NCBI GenBank assembly: GCA_964646605.1
Contig: CAZYEX010000102.1
Location: 1 to 60,698, forward strand
Reading direction: 5' to 3'
Length of the DNA: 60,698 nt
From: SBAX01 sp964646605
Lineage (GTDB): Bacteria > Planctomycetota > Phycisphaerae > UBA1845
Every line of letters starts with the position of its first letter. The first letter of the stretch is position 1. This document shows, piece after piece, positions 38,204-47,363 of this stretch. The notes below the pieces were generated by a model. It was not told the origin of the DNA and did no database searches. It was given only the letters and a program-made list of their open reading frames with translations. Made by a program: the position numbers and the translations under genes.

Positions 38204-38915
38204 AACGAGCCTCCTCTGTCACGCAAAACGACGCGTGAATCTCCTCCCCTTATCGACGTGGCGCGAACTCAATGGTACGAGTTCGCGTGGCGGGGAACCA
38301 AACCCCGCGCATCCGTCCCGATGAACCACGCCGCCTTCGCCTCCCGCGCAGCGCACCGACGGCGAAGGTTGACGACGACTTAACTCTACAACGGCAAAGG
38401 CCGCTTGCGGGCGCGCCCTCCGCGCGCATTCCGCGTTCTTGAATCGGGTCAGCTCACTTTGCCGCCTCCGGGTACAACCCGATAATCCAGGTAGGATACT
38501 TGGATTCGTTGAACCCTGTCAAGGAAAAACCCTATCTATCTTTGCGAGTTCGCAGGGGTCACGCGATCCGTTAGTTAACTTTCACTGAACTTAGCGCCTC
38601 GGCGCTTGGCCGGCACCTCAGGAAAGCGAAGGTCCCCAAGGCCGGGTGCGGCGCGTCGAAGGGGACCATCCGGTAAAAATGGCTTTCCCATGCGCCGTGG
38701 AATCCGTTTCAACCTCGTTTGCCTGTTGAAGCGTTTGGTTCGACGTGCTACAGTGGTGCAGGGGTAGATGCGCCATCGGGGGGACAACATCCCGCAGGGT
38801 AGGAATGCGACCGCGGAGGGCATCGATCGTCGGCGGCTCCTCCATGCACGGTGAGTCGTTGGGGGAGCGAAGCGGAAAAATTGGCCGCACGCCTTTCTGC
38901 CCGGAGAGGTTCTAC
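38204..38915. other. Divergent intergenic region of 712 bp
   Basis: Separates the minus-strand Cys-rich protein from the plus-strand dockerin genes and must hold promoters for both. No gene-like frame is convincing. One candidate promoter for the plus strand is listed separately; I could not identify the minus-strand promoter. Confidence 0.5.
38726..38754 (+). promoter_or_regulatory. Candidate promoter of the dockerin/VWA gene pair
   Basis: TTGAAG (38726-38731), a 17-base spacer and TACAGT (38749-38754) match a sigma-70-type promoter at 4 of 6 positions in each box. Transcription would start near 38761 and leave a ~155-base leader before the start codon at 38916. Confidence 0.35.
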
Positions 38916-41546
38916 ATGTACATTCGGCGAGTGGGAAGAGCAGGACTGGGCGGGGTCTTTGCGGTCTGCGCATTGGGCATCGCTTGGGCCGTGGATCCCG
39001 AGGGGTCCGAGTCGCAGGGCGGCACGGCCGTTGTCGGCGGGGACGTAATCCTGTCTTTGATTCACGGCGACGCCCTTGAGGGCACGGCTTCGGAGGATCC
39101 CAGCGGAACTGGCGATTTTATCTCCGGTTTTTCGATCGGGACCACTTCCTGCAACATCGGCGACGTAGACCTGGATTGGGTCCCGGACTACCACGGGTCG
39201 AACCAGCATCCCGTCATCCGCCAAGGCATGTACCGCTTGCTCGACAATCGGTTGGAGCAAATAGGGACATCTTGGGTAAAACACGGTTTCTTCGCCCTCA
39301 ATGAGGAGCAGAACTGCAGCGCGACATGCACCCGCCCCGAGCAGGGAGGCTACACACTTTATGTAGGCTGCTCGGATCCCTATTCGGCGGGGCTCAACGC
39401 TAGTCGTCCTGAGCTTGGTCCAACTTGGGAGATCAACGCGCATACGGGGTTTTCGCCCATCTACGACCATTTTGCCCCCGGGACGGGTCAGATCGCGAAT
39501 CGCCTGCAGGTTCATAACTACGACCTCAACCCTCAGCCCAACGCCGGGGCAACCTATTTTGTGGAGGGGCACTACGTCCATCCCGACGACGCGGCGACGC
39601 CCCGGGCCAATAACAATGCGTCTTACGCCGATGCCTCGATCACGAAGGTGGGGGCTCGCTACTTCCTGTCCGTGCCCGGTTTCACACGAATCAGCGACAG
39701 CGCCATTCGGGCCTGGAAGGACGAAGATCCGAGCGTCTTCGAGACCGACGCCCAGGTGCCCAACGAGGGGCTGTTCATCCTTGCGGCGAAGGTCACCAAC
39801 CCCGGAACGGGCATCTATACCTACGAATACGCCCTGCAGAACCTGAACTCGGATCGCTCCGGCGGGACCTTCACCGTGCCGCTTCCCGAGGGTGTGTCGC
39901 TCAGCAACATCGAATTCCACGACGTGGACTATCACGACGCGGACGGGGTGGGTTGCGAGGGCCGGTGCGTGGGCGGAGTCAACCACGGGCGGTTCTGTTG
40001 TGCCAACACGGAGTGTACCGGCGGCGCCTGTTCGCCCCTCCAGCGGCACATCAACTTCGACGGAACGGATTGGGCGGTGACCCTCAACGTAGACTCGATC
40101 ACCTGGGCGACCGCGCCCTACGCCACGGTCCGCGGCTGCGGGTTCTCGCAGGTGTGCTCCAACAAACGATGTTTCGGTTCCAACGCCGCTTGTACGGGGT
40201 CCGGACAGAGCACCTGCGTGGAGGGCGAGACTTGCGAGTACGTCCCCTGCGACACCATCGGCGGACCCGCGTGCCCGCAGGGCGAGGCCTGCGTTCTGCA
40301 ATATGATTGTACGGTGGCTGCGGATTGCCCGGACCGGGAGTGCAGCGAAACGCGGGCGAGCTGTGATCTGGACGCGGACTGCGTGGACGAAACTTGCGTT
40401 TCCAACGTTTGCTCGCAGAGCGGGTCGGCCTGCGAGCTGGACGTGGACTGCCCAGCCCGCGGCCAAACCTGCGAAAGCGACGTTTGCCGAAACCCCAACG
40501 CCAACGCCCTGCGCTGGAGCACGATGTACAACTTCCGCTTCGACGCCAACGTGGGGCCGGACGGTCGTTGCAGCGTCACGAACACCCTGTGCCGGATCGC
40601 CGCCAACTGCCCGGACGAGATTTGTATCGGGAACGTCTGCACGGAGTCGGGATCGGCTTGCCAGCAGAACGCGGACTGCCCCAACCGCGGCCAAAGCTGC
40701 GATGTCTCGAAGGAGACATCGGTCGCGGTGGGGCTGTTCAAACCGGGGTTCCCGTCGGAGATCGCCATTCGAACCGTCGGGCCGCGGCTGGCTCTGATCG
40801 ACTGCAACCTCAACACCGTCGCCGACAACTGCGACGTGGATTGCAACGGGGTGGGCTGCGAACCGCCCTGCGGCGAGAGCGACGACTGCGACGAGAACGG
40901 GGTTCCCGACGAGTGCCAGAACAACTGCATCGTCCGAGAACCGCCGCCCGACTACCCCGATTCGTGCGAAATCTTGCTAGGGATCGCCGAAGACTGCAAC
41001 GCAAACACCGTGCCCGACGATTGCGAAGACGACTGCGATGACGACGGGATCATCGACGATTGCGAGACGATCATCGACTGTGACCGGGACGGGGTGAACG
41101 ATTGCCAGGACGACTGCCCTTGCACGACCCCGGCGGGCGCGTGCCTTCCGCCGTACGCGCAAATCGTCGACTGCTGCTTTTCCAACGGATTTATTTACAA
41201 CCTCTGGACGTGGAGTCAGTGCGTGAGTTTTTGCGTTACCGACCCGTTCCCGGAACTCTGCGGGCCGGTTTGCGATGACCCGCCGGTCTGTCCCGGCACT
41301 ATCTGCCCCGAAACCGACTGCCGCGAGGGATGTCTAGTCGGGGACGGCGACGGGGATGGAGACTTTGACCTCAAGGATGCGTCGATGATCGCGGGCTGTT
41401 TCAGCGGAGCGAGCGGGAGCCCCGCCTTTATCGCCCCCTCCGCGAATTGCCTGTTGTGGTTTGATTTTGAAGAGGACGGCGACGTGGACCTAAGTGACTA
41501 CCTATCATTCGTAGGACCATTCCCAGGGGGGTATTGGGGTCCATAG
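38916..41546 (+). CDS. Secreted Cys-rich protein with dockerin-like C-terminus
   Basis: 876 residues from the ATG at 38916; GGAGAGG lies just upstream and the sequence MYIRRVGRAGLGGVFAVCALGIAWA is a signal peptide, unlike the region before it. The N-terminal ~330 residues form an unrecognised domain that is mostly beta strand by appearance. A Cys-rich stretch (~345-600) has repeated C-x-S-x2-A-C-x3-D-C patterns, then DCN-x-N-x-VPD-x-C loops (~625-730). The last ~70 residues have two Asp-rich loops (GDGDGDFDLKDASMIAGCF and EEDGDVDLSDYLSFVG) like a dockerin. No catalytic motif is seen. It is followed after 21 bp by the VWA/cohesin gene, probably in one operon. Confidence 0.8.
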   Translation: MYIRRVGRAGLGGVFAVCALGIAWAVDPEGSESQGGTAVVGGDVILSLIHGDALEGTASEDPSGTGDFISGFSIGTTSCNIGDVDLDWVPDYHGSNQHPVIRQGMYRLLDNRLEQIGTSWVKHGFFALNEEQNCSATCTRPEQGGYTLYVGCSDPYSAGLNASRPELGPTWEINAHTGFSPIYDHFAPGTGQIANRLQVHNYDLNPQPNAGATYFVEGHYVHPDDAATPRANNNASYADASITKVGARYFLSVPGFTRISDSAIRAWKDEDPSVFETDAQVPNEGLFILAAKVTNPGTGIYTYEYALQNLNSDRSGGTFTVPLPEGVSLSNIEFHDVDYHDADGVGCEGRCVGGVNHGRFCCANTECTGGACSPLQRHINFDGTDWAVTLNVDSITWATAPYATVRGCGFSQVCSNKRCFGSNAACTGSGQSTCVEGETCEYVPCDTIGGPACPQGEACVLQYDCTVAADCPDRECSETRASCDLDADCVDETCVSNVCSQSGSACELDVDCPARGQTCESDVCRNPNANALRWSTMYNFRFDANVGPDGRCSVTNTLCRIAANCPDEICIGNVCTESGSACQQNADCPNRGQSCDVSKETSVAVGLFKPGFPSEIAIRTVGPRLALIDCNLNTVADNCDVDCNGVGCEPPCGESDDCDENGVPDECQNNCIVREPPPDYPDSCEILLGIAEDCNANTVPDDCEDDCDDDGIIDDCETIIDCDRDGVNDCQDDCPCTTPAGACLPPYAQIVDCCFSNGFIYNLWTWSQCVSFCVTDPFPELCGPVCDDPPVCPGTICPETDCREGCLVGDGDGDGDFDLKDASMIAGCFSGASGSPAFIAPSANCLLWFDFEEDGDVDLSDYLSFVGPFPGGYWGP

Positions 41547-41567
41547 CCGGAGAACTCGAGGCGGACG

Positions 41568-44426
41568 ATGAGGGAAGGAAGAAGGCAAATACCCGGCCCG
41601 CTGCGGGCGTGGGGGCTCGTTCTCTTTTCAGCCCTGGGCGCTGGGTTCGCGCTCGGACAGATTTCCGAGCCGATGTCGCCGACCGCGCCGGCGGTGCTCT
41701 CCCCGCTAGAGCAGACGCAGCTCCTCCACACCGTGGCGGGGCTGAGTTGCACCTCGCCGGATCAGTGCAGCGACAACCACGCCTGCACCTCGGACCTGTG
41801 CCCCAACGGAACCTGCCTGAACGTCGTGGTCCCGGACTGCATCGAGTGTATCTCGTTCTACAACTGCCTCCCGGTGGACATCGTCTTCCTGATGGACACT
41901 TCGGGCTCCATGCGCGACGAAGCCGTCGCCCTCTGCACAGGAATCGCAACCGTGGTCCAGGACCTCCTGGATTTGGGGATCGAAGTCCATCCCACGGTGC
42001 TGGGCATCACGGAAGCCCCCGGAGGCAACTTCTCTTGTCTGAGCAACCACGTGGTGGGGCTTCTTGGGGACACGGTTCCCGGCGACGCCCAGTCCTGTCC
42101 GTTCCCGAACACGCTGTCGGCCTATGAGTCGTGGGGTCCGGCCACGGCCATCGTGGCCGACCGGTTCCCGTGGAGCCTGCCCAGCTCGACGCGGATCATC
42201 GTGCCCATCAGCGACGAGGGTCCGTGTGACGGCAGCCGCCCCGAGGGCTGCAATGACCCCGGGGAAGACCGCAACTCGATCGAGAACGCCATCGCGATTG
42301 CGACCCATCCGGATAACCAGGTGATCGTCTCACCGATCGCCGGAACAGGCTCCGACGCCTGCGTGCTGAACCTGGCCACGGCGCTCGCCAATGGAACGGG
42401 CGGGATCATGGTCCAGTCCACGAACCCCAAGCTCGATTTTTCGGACGCGATCATCAGCATCATTCTCAACCGATGCTCGCTCGACGATCGCTGCGACGAC
42501 GAGCACGCCTGCACCACCCACGACCGTTGCCTGGAGGGCCGTTGCGTGGGGACGCCGATCGACGATTGCCGGCCTTGTCTGACTCCGGTGGGATGCGACG
42601 ACGCCGACGGCTGCACTCTGGACGAGTGCATCGACGGAATCTGCCGATCGACCTTGAACTACAACGTGGAAACGGAATGCTGCGACCCGATCGACGGAGG
42701 GCGCACGGTGATCGAAGACGAGAACGTCTGCACGATCGACCAGTGCAATCCCGAGTCGGGACTGGTGACCCATACGCCGGCGCCCACGACGACTCCCTGC
42801 GATGACGGGAAGGAATGCACGGTTCTCGATCTTTGCGATCCCGCCGGAAGGTGCCTGGGGACTGACATCGGCTCGATCCCCTGCAACGGGAACGAAGATT
42901 GTTTCGGCTTCGGCTGCGATGTCGATGCGGGGGACTGCGTGTGCGGCGACGTTCCGGAGGTTTGTCTGAACCCGCTTCGGATCGGCCTGGAAAAGCAGGA
43001 ATGTTTCCCCGCCGACGAGGACCTTGTCGTAACCATCGACCTGTCCAGCAGCTCTCGAACCATTGTCGGCGGTCAGTTTTTAATCGGGTATGACCCGACG
43101 GTTCTGGACTTCGTGGATGTCGAACCCGGCTCGTTCACGGACTTTGACTCTCCGTTCGGGGCGGAACTCCTGCGCACGATCAACGAAACGGAGGGCACGG
43201 TATTTTACGCCGTAGGGGTGAACATCGGACTGTTGGGCACCCGCGGACCGGCGGTCATGGCCAAACTCCGTTTCCACCCGTTGCAGCCCTGTCGGACGAT
43301 GGACGACCTCTGCTTCCTGAGCCAGAACCCCCGACGCACCATGCTGACCGACTCCTCGGGGCATCAAGTTCCCTTCTCCCCGTGCTGTCCGGGACCGTTG
43401 AAGTTCCAAGGCGACGAGCCCTCTCTCGCGTGCCCACCGAGTGTGATGGTCAATGCCGATCCGGGGAGCGTCTCCGCCACCGTGACTTGGCCGCCGACCA
43501 CGGCGAGCAGCGATTGTGACGGGAACCTGGACCTCTCTTGCAGCGGTGTGAACAGCTTCGGCGCTGACGTGACGCACTTGGCCATGACCGGGGGACGCAT
43601 TCCGGCGGGGACGTCCGACTTCGAATGCTCCGCGACGGATTCCTGCGGACAGGTCAGCTCGTGTGAATGGACCGTGGACATCCTACCGACCAACACCGTA
43701 CAGGCGACGGTTCAGCTTTCGCCCGTCGTTTCTCCGGGACCGTTGCGTCGCTGTATCGTGTTCGAGTTTTATTCGAGTTGCGTGGAAGAGCCTGTGGTGG
43801 TGGAGCGCACGCTGGAGTTCGGCCAACCGTTCAACCTTCCCGGATACGCGGAGAACGTGGTGCTGGAGGTCCCCGCGGGGCGATATGTGTGCGCGACGGC
43901 CCGCGATCCGAAGCATACGCTGCGATCCACGGTCCAGGTCGCCCAGCCCTCCGGCAACCATTATACGGTTCAGTTTCTGGGCGATCCGCGGTTCGGCGGA
44001 CACTGGTTGATCGGGGGCAACCTCGATGACAATGGAGTCATCGACTCGTTGGACCAGATGCTCCTCCAGGCTGCTGACCAGACCACGGTGAATCGGCACA
44101 CCCCTTGCGGGACGCCCGGGGTGCATGCGGACATCAACGGCGACGGAGCGGTCAACGCCAGCGATCTCCTCTTCATCCAGCGAAACTTCCTGGCGACCGA
44201 CGGCGGCTCGTGTTGCGGGTCGGCCATCGGCGGGATCGGAGCGGTGTCGAGCGACGCCGCGGAGGAGCCACCGGCCCTACCCTCGACTTTGGATTCCGGT
44301 GAACCCTCGCCCACCGTGGCGGAACCGCCAGCGCTTTCCGATCCGCTCGCGCCCCTACGCGGTTCCACGCAGCGCTCCTCGCCGGGGGCCAAGGGCCCGC
44401 GCCCCGTTCCGCGCGACAACCCATAG
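41568..44426 (+). CDS. Secreted VWA protein with cohesin-like, HYR-like and dockerin-like modules
   Basis: A 952-residue exported protein; GAGG precedes the ATG by six bases. After the signal peptide and a short Cys-rich part, a VWA domain (~103-300) has the MIDAS motif DTSGSM. Cys-rich links follow (~300-470). Residues ~470-580 (VGGQFLIGYDPTVLDFVDVEPGS and a later GTVFYAVGV) resemble a cohesin/CBM-like beta-sandwich. A HYR-like domain (~620-710) follows, and the region ~820-885 has two calcium loops (DDNGVIDSLDQ, DINGDGAVNASDLLFIQ) typical of dockerins. A Pro/Ser-rich tail ends it. Having both cohesin-like and dockerin-like modules suggests protein-protein assembly outside the cell (inference). 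The cohesin call is by pattern only. Confidence 0.8.
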   Translation: MREGRRQIPGPLRAWGLVLFSALGAGFALGQISEPMSPTAPAVLSPLEQTQLLHTVAGLSCTSPDQCSDNHACTSDLCPNGTCLNVVVPDCIECISFYNCLPVDIVFLMDTSGSMRDEAVALCTGIATVVQDLLDLGIEVHPTVLGITEAPGGNFSCLSNHVVGLLGDTVPGDAQSCPFPNTLSAYESWGPATAIVADRFPWSLPSSTRIIVPISDEGPCDGSRPEGCNDPGEDRNSIENAIAIATHPDNQVIVSPIAGTGSDACVLNLATALANGTGGIMVQSTNPKLDFSDAIISIILNRCSLDDRCDDEHACTTHDRCLEGRCVGTPIDDCRPCLTPVGCDDADGCTLDECIDGICRSTLNYNVETECCDPIDGGRTVIEDENVCTIDQCNPESGLVTHTPAPTTTPCDDGKECTVLDLCDPAGRCLGTDIGSIPCNGNEDCFGFGCDVDAGDCVCGDVPEVCLNPLRIGLEKQECFPADEDLVVTIDLSSSSRTIVGGQFLIGYDPTVLDFVDVEPGSFTDFDSPFGAELLRTINETEGTVFYAVGVNIGLLGTRGPAVMAKLRFHPLQPCRTMDDLCFLSQNPRRTMLTDSSGHQVPFSPCCPGPLKFQGDEPSLACPPSVMVNADPGSVSATVTWPPTTASSDCDGNLDLSCSGVNSFGADVTHLAMTGGRIPAGTSDFECSATDSCGQVSSCEWTVDILPTNTVQATVQLSPVVSPGPLRRCIVFEFYSSCVEEPVVVERTLEFGQPFNLPGYAENVVLEVPAGRYVCATARDPKHTLRSTVQVAQPSGNHYTVQFLGDPRFGGHWLIGGNLDDNGVIDSLDQMLLQAADQTTVNRHTPCGTPGVHADINGDGAVNASDLLFIQRNFLATDGGSCCGSAIGGIGAVSSDAAEEPPALPSTLDSGEPSPTVAEPPALSDPLAPLRGSTQRSSPGAKGPRPVPRDNP

Positions 44427-44577
44427 GGCGAACTACAGAGTACGCCAACCGGCGGTCCATCTGTCGAATCCGAGCCTTGGCGCTTACAATGGTTAACGCA
44501 CCATGAGGGCGCGGACTCCGCGTCGGACCTATCTTGTGGGCCTGACTCGGAAGTCCGTCGGCGTGACAGGGCGAACA

Positions 44578-44596
44578 TCCTGTCCCACGGACAGGA
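44578..44596 (+). promoter_or_regulatory. Hairpin upstream of tilS
   Basis: A perfect 8-bp stem (TCCTGTCC/GGACAGGA) with a three-base loop lies 49 bases before the tilS start. There is no T-run, so it is not a standard terminator. It could be an operator for a dimeric repressor or a leader-RNA stem. Confidence 0.4.
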
Positions 44597-44644
44597 CCGC
44601 ACGCCCGCCCCGTTCGTGCGGCAGGCAATCCGCCGGAGGCGGAC

Positions 44645-46075
44645 ATGATTCGAGCGTTGGCACAAGAATGGCTTTCTGAACGCCTCCTGGGGGAGGACGA
44701 CGCCATCGTGGTGGGCGTGTCCGGCGGGCCGGACTCCATGGCGTTGCTGCACCTCCTCGCGGAAACGCAGCCGACCCTGCAATGGCGCCTACGGCTGGTC
44801 GTCGCCCACTTGGATCACCGGCTTCGGGGGGCGGCGTCCGACGCGGATGCGGCGTTCGTGCATGCCGCAGCCGACAGTCTCAACCTACCCTGCTGCGTCG
44901 AACGCCGCGACATCACCGCGATCGCCCGTGAGCACGGAGCGGGCGTGGAGGAGACTGCCCGCGGCGAGCGCTACGCTTTTTTCGAGCGCGTCTGCCTGCA
45001 ACACGGGTCGGAGATCGTCGCCGTCGGACACCACGCCGACGACAACGCGGAGACGATTCTTTATCGGATTCTTCGCGGGACGGGTCTGCGGGGGCTGTCG
45101 GGGATTCCACGTAGTCGCCCCATGCTCGTGGGCAATTCGATCCGCCTGATTCGCCCGCTCTTGTGGCGAACGCGGTCGGAGCTTCGCTCGTACCTACTGG
45201 ATGCGGGCCTCACGTTTCGCGAGGACGAGAGCAACGAATCGCGGGAACCGATGCGCAACCGACTGCGGCATTTGATTCTCCCGCGGATCGAGAGCGAAGT
45301 GAACCCTCAAGCCCGCGATGCGCTGCTTCGTCTGGGGGCCCAAGCGCGATGGCTGGAGGAATTCTTGCACGAGACGGTCGATCGCACCTTCGAAACGCTC
45401 ATCGTGTCGCGCAACGATCAAGTGCTGGTGCTCAACGCCGATGCCCTGGTCCGAAAAAGCCGGATCGTTCAGGCGGAGTTGATTCGCCGTGCCTACGTGA
45501 GTTTCGGGTTGGGTGAGCAGGAGTTGGGCTTCACGCATCTGCTGTCGGCCCTGGAACTGGCCGCGGATCCCACCAGCGGAAAGCAAACCAAGCTCCCGCA
45601 CGACATGACGATCGAGAAACGCTATGGGCAGCTCATCTTCTCCTTGCCCAGTGACGAACCGCGGGAGGAGATCGCCGAAGAGATCGCCGTTCACCTGCCG
45701 GGGCGGACGTTTTTGCCCGTCCGGCGGCTGGAAATCGAATGCGCGGAGATGGACGTGACCGACGGCGACATTCCCCGGTTGCGGCGGGCGGCCACGCGAA
45801 TGGAGGAATACCTCGACCGCCATGCGGTTCGCGGGCCGTTGGTGGTGCGACGGCGGCGACCCGGCGATCGGTTCGTTCCTTTGGGAGCGCCGGGGTCGAA
45901 GAAGCTGGGAGATTTCCTGGCCGACGCTCGAGTGGAGCCCAAGGAGCGACAGCGAGTGGCAGTGTTGTGCGATCAGCTGGGGCCGATTTGGGTGATCGGA
46001 TATCGCATCGACGACCGCGTGAAGCTCACGGGCCTGACGCGGCGGGTGCTGCACCTTCGGGCGAGGGCCTTGTAG
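44645..46075 (+). CDS. tilS: tRNA(Ile)-lysidine synthase
   Basis: A 476-residue cytoplasmic enzyme. It attaches lysine to C34 of tRNA-Ile(CAU) using ATP, changing the codon read from AUG to AUA; this is essential in most bacteria. The PP-loop motif VGVSGGPDSMALL lies at ~20-32, and the catalytic pattern continues with HLDHRLRG and HHADDNAET (~125). The C-terminal half has the TilS substrate-binding and C-terminal domains (VVRRRRPGDRF at ~400). GGAGGCGGAC immediately precedes the ATG. Length agrees with the family (430-480). It is the first gene of a run of three plus-strand genes. Confidence 0.93.
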   Translation: MIRALAQEWLSERLLGEDDAIVVGVSGGPDSMALLHLLAETQPTLQWRLRLVVAHLDHRLRGAASDADAAFVHAAADSLNLPCCVERRDITAIAREHGAGVEETARGERYAFFERVCLQHGSEIVAVGHHADDNAETILYRILRGTGLRGLSGIPRSRPMLVGNSIRLIRPLLWRTRSELRSYLLDAGLTFREDESNESREPMRNRLRHLILPRIESEVNPQARDALLRLGAQARWLEEFLHETVDRTFETLIVSRNDQVLVLNADALVRKSRIVQAELIRRAYVSFGLGEQELGFTHLLSALELAADPTSGKQTKLPHDMTIEKRYGQLIFSLPSDEPREEIAEEIAVHLPGRTFLPVRRLEIECAEMDVTDGDIPRLRRAATRMEEYLDRHAVRGPLVVRRRRPGDRFVPLGAPGSKKLGDFLADARVEPKERQRVAVLCDQLGPIWVIGYRIDDRVKLTGLTRRVLHLRARAL

Positions 46076-46077
46076 GC

Positions 46078-47328
46078 GTGGGCTCCCTGCGGCAGCCCGG
46101 CGGGCGGTGTTGGCGAACCTGGGGGCTCATTTTCCTTCTCGCGTTCGCCGTTCGCGCCGGTTGGGGCGCGTTTCGTTACGGTCTATCCACGACTCTCGAG
46201 TTTCCGGACGAGCAGCAATACTGGGGAATCGCGCGGTCGCTTGCGGCGGGCGAGGGGCTGGTGGACGAGATCGGGTTTCGAGCCACGCGCATGCCGCTTT
46301 TTCCAGCCATGTTGGCGCCGTTCACGGGAAGCGACAGCGGGGTCTTTGCCGCAAGGGCGATGCAGTGCGTGTTCGGCGGGCTTGCGGCTGTGCTGACCGC
46401 CGTCCTCGGGGGCGTTTTTGATCGCCGCGTGGGAATCGCCGCGGGACTGCTCGTGGCGTGTGATCCGTTTTTGGTTTTCTTTTCTTCTCTGATTCTGACG
46501 GAGACGCCGTTTACCGCGGCGCTCATCGGCCTCTGGATTGCGCTTTGGAAGACGGTTCGCGCTCCCTCCGCTCGCGGATGGATCGTCGTCGGCATTTTGG
46601 CAGCGGTGTGCGTCTATCTGCGGGAGTCGAGTTTGGGATTGGTGGTTGCCGGCCCGATTCTCGTCGCCGTCTCGAAGCCGGTCGTGATTCGTAGCCTGTG
46701 GGGTCCGGTCGTTGTTCTGGGCATCGTCGTTTTGACGTTGATCCCTTGGGCGGCGCGGAACCGCGCGGTCACCGGCCATTGGTGTTGGCTGACGCATCGC
46801 GGGGGGATCACGCTCTACGACGGGGTCGGTCCGCAGGCGACGGGGGCGAGCGACTTGGGAGACATCAAGCAATGCGAGGCCGTGCGAGGGCTGGATGAAG
46901 TTGCCTGGGATCGCCACTTCTGGCGGCAAGCCATCGAGTCGATTCGCAGCGATCCGGGCCGCATCGTGCGTCTGGCCGGCCTGAAATTGGCGCGGATGTG
47001 GAACCCGATTCCCAACGTCGAGACCTACCGTTCCTCCTCGGTGTGGCTGATTTCGGCGGGGTGGACGATTCCCATGTTCGTCCTGGCGGCGGTGGGTGTG
47101 GTGGTCGTGACCCTGCGGCGGGAATCCGGAGGCGTCCTTGCGGCGTTGCTTCTCCTGCTCCCGGCGATCTACTTTAGCGTTTTGCACAGCGTTTTCGTAG
47201 GCAGCGTGCGATATCGCATACCGGCTTTACCGATGTTGTCGATTCTTGCGGCTTTGGCGCTGGTGGGCGGGTATGATGGGTGGATGAAGCGGCGGCGCGC
47301 GGTCGCGTCGAACAACCTTGGTGCCTGA
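46078..47328 (+). CDS. PMT/ArnT-like membrane glycosyltransferase
   Basis: A 416-residue polytopic membrane protein from the GTG at 46078, two bases after the tilS stop codon; frames open upstream overlap tilS and are unlikely to be translated. Around ten hydrophobic helices are visible. An early acidic pair in EFPDEQQYWGIARSL (~40-55) is the GT39/GT83-type catalytic loop motif of the C-family glycosyltransferases, which use lipid-linked sugars. A late NxIPNVETY-like loop follows. It probably transfers a sugar to a lipid or protein outside the cytoplasm. The start is uncertain since only a weak GAGG lies upstream. Confidence 0.75.
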   Translation: MGSLRQPGGRCWRTWGLIFLLAFAVRAGWGAFRYGLSTTLEFPDEQQYWGIARSLAAGEGLVDEIGFRATRMPLFPAMLAPFTGSDSGVFAARAMQCVFGGLAAVLTAVLGGVFDRRVGIAAGLLVACDPFLVFFSSLILTETPFTAALIGLWIALWKTVRAPSARGWIVVGILAAVCVYLRESSLGLVVAGPILVAVSKPVVIRSLWGPVVVLGIVVLTLIPWAARNRAVTGHWCWLTHRGGITLYDGVGPQATGASDLGDIKQCEAVRGLDEVAWDRHFWRQAIESIRSDPGRIVRLAGLKLARMWNPIPNVETYRSSSVWLISAGWTIPMFVLAAVGVVVVTLRRESGGVLAALLLLLPAIYFSVLHSVFVGSVRYRIPALPMLSILAALALVGGYDGWMKRRRAVASNNLGA

Positions 47329-47363
47329 CCGGCTGGAGAACTTACCCGGCACGCGCAACTGTC

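Noticed and set aside
38748..40694. A 648-codon minus-strand frame opposite the dockerin gene
   Set aside because: Shadow of a GC-rich coding region; no recognisable protein.
45739..46077. Upstream extension of the membrane glycosyltransferase frame into tilS
   Set aside because: The extra 113 codons overlap tilS in another frame and are not membrane-like; the GTG at 46078 is the better start.
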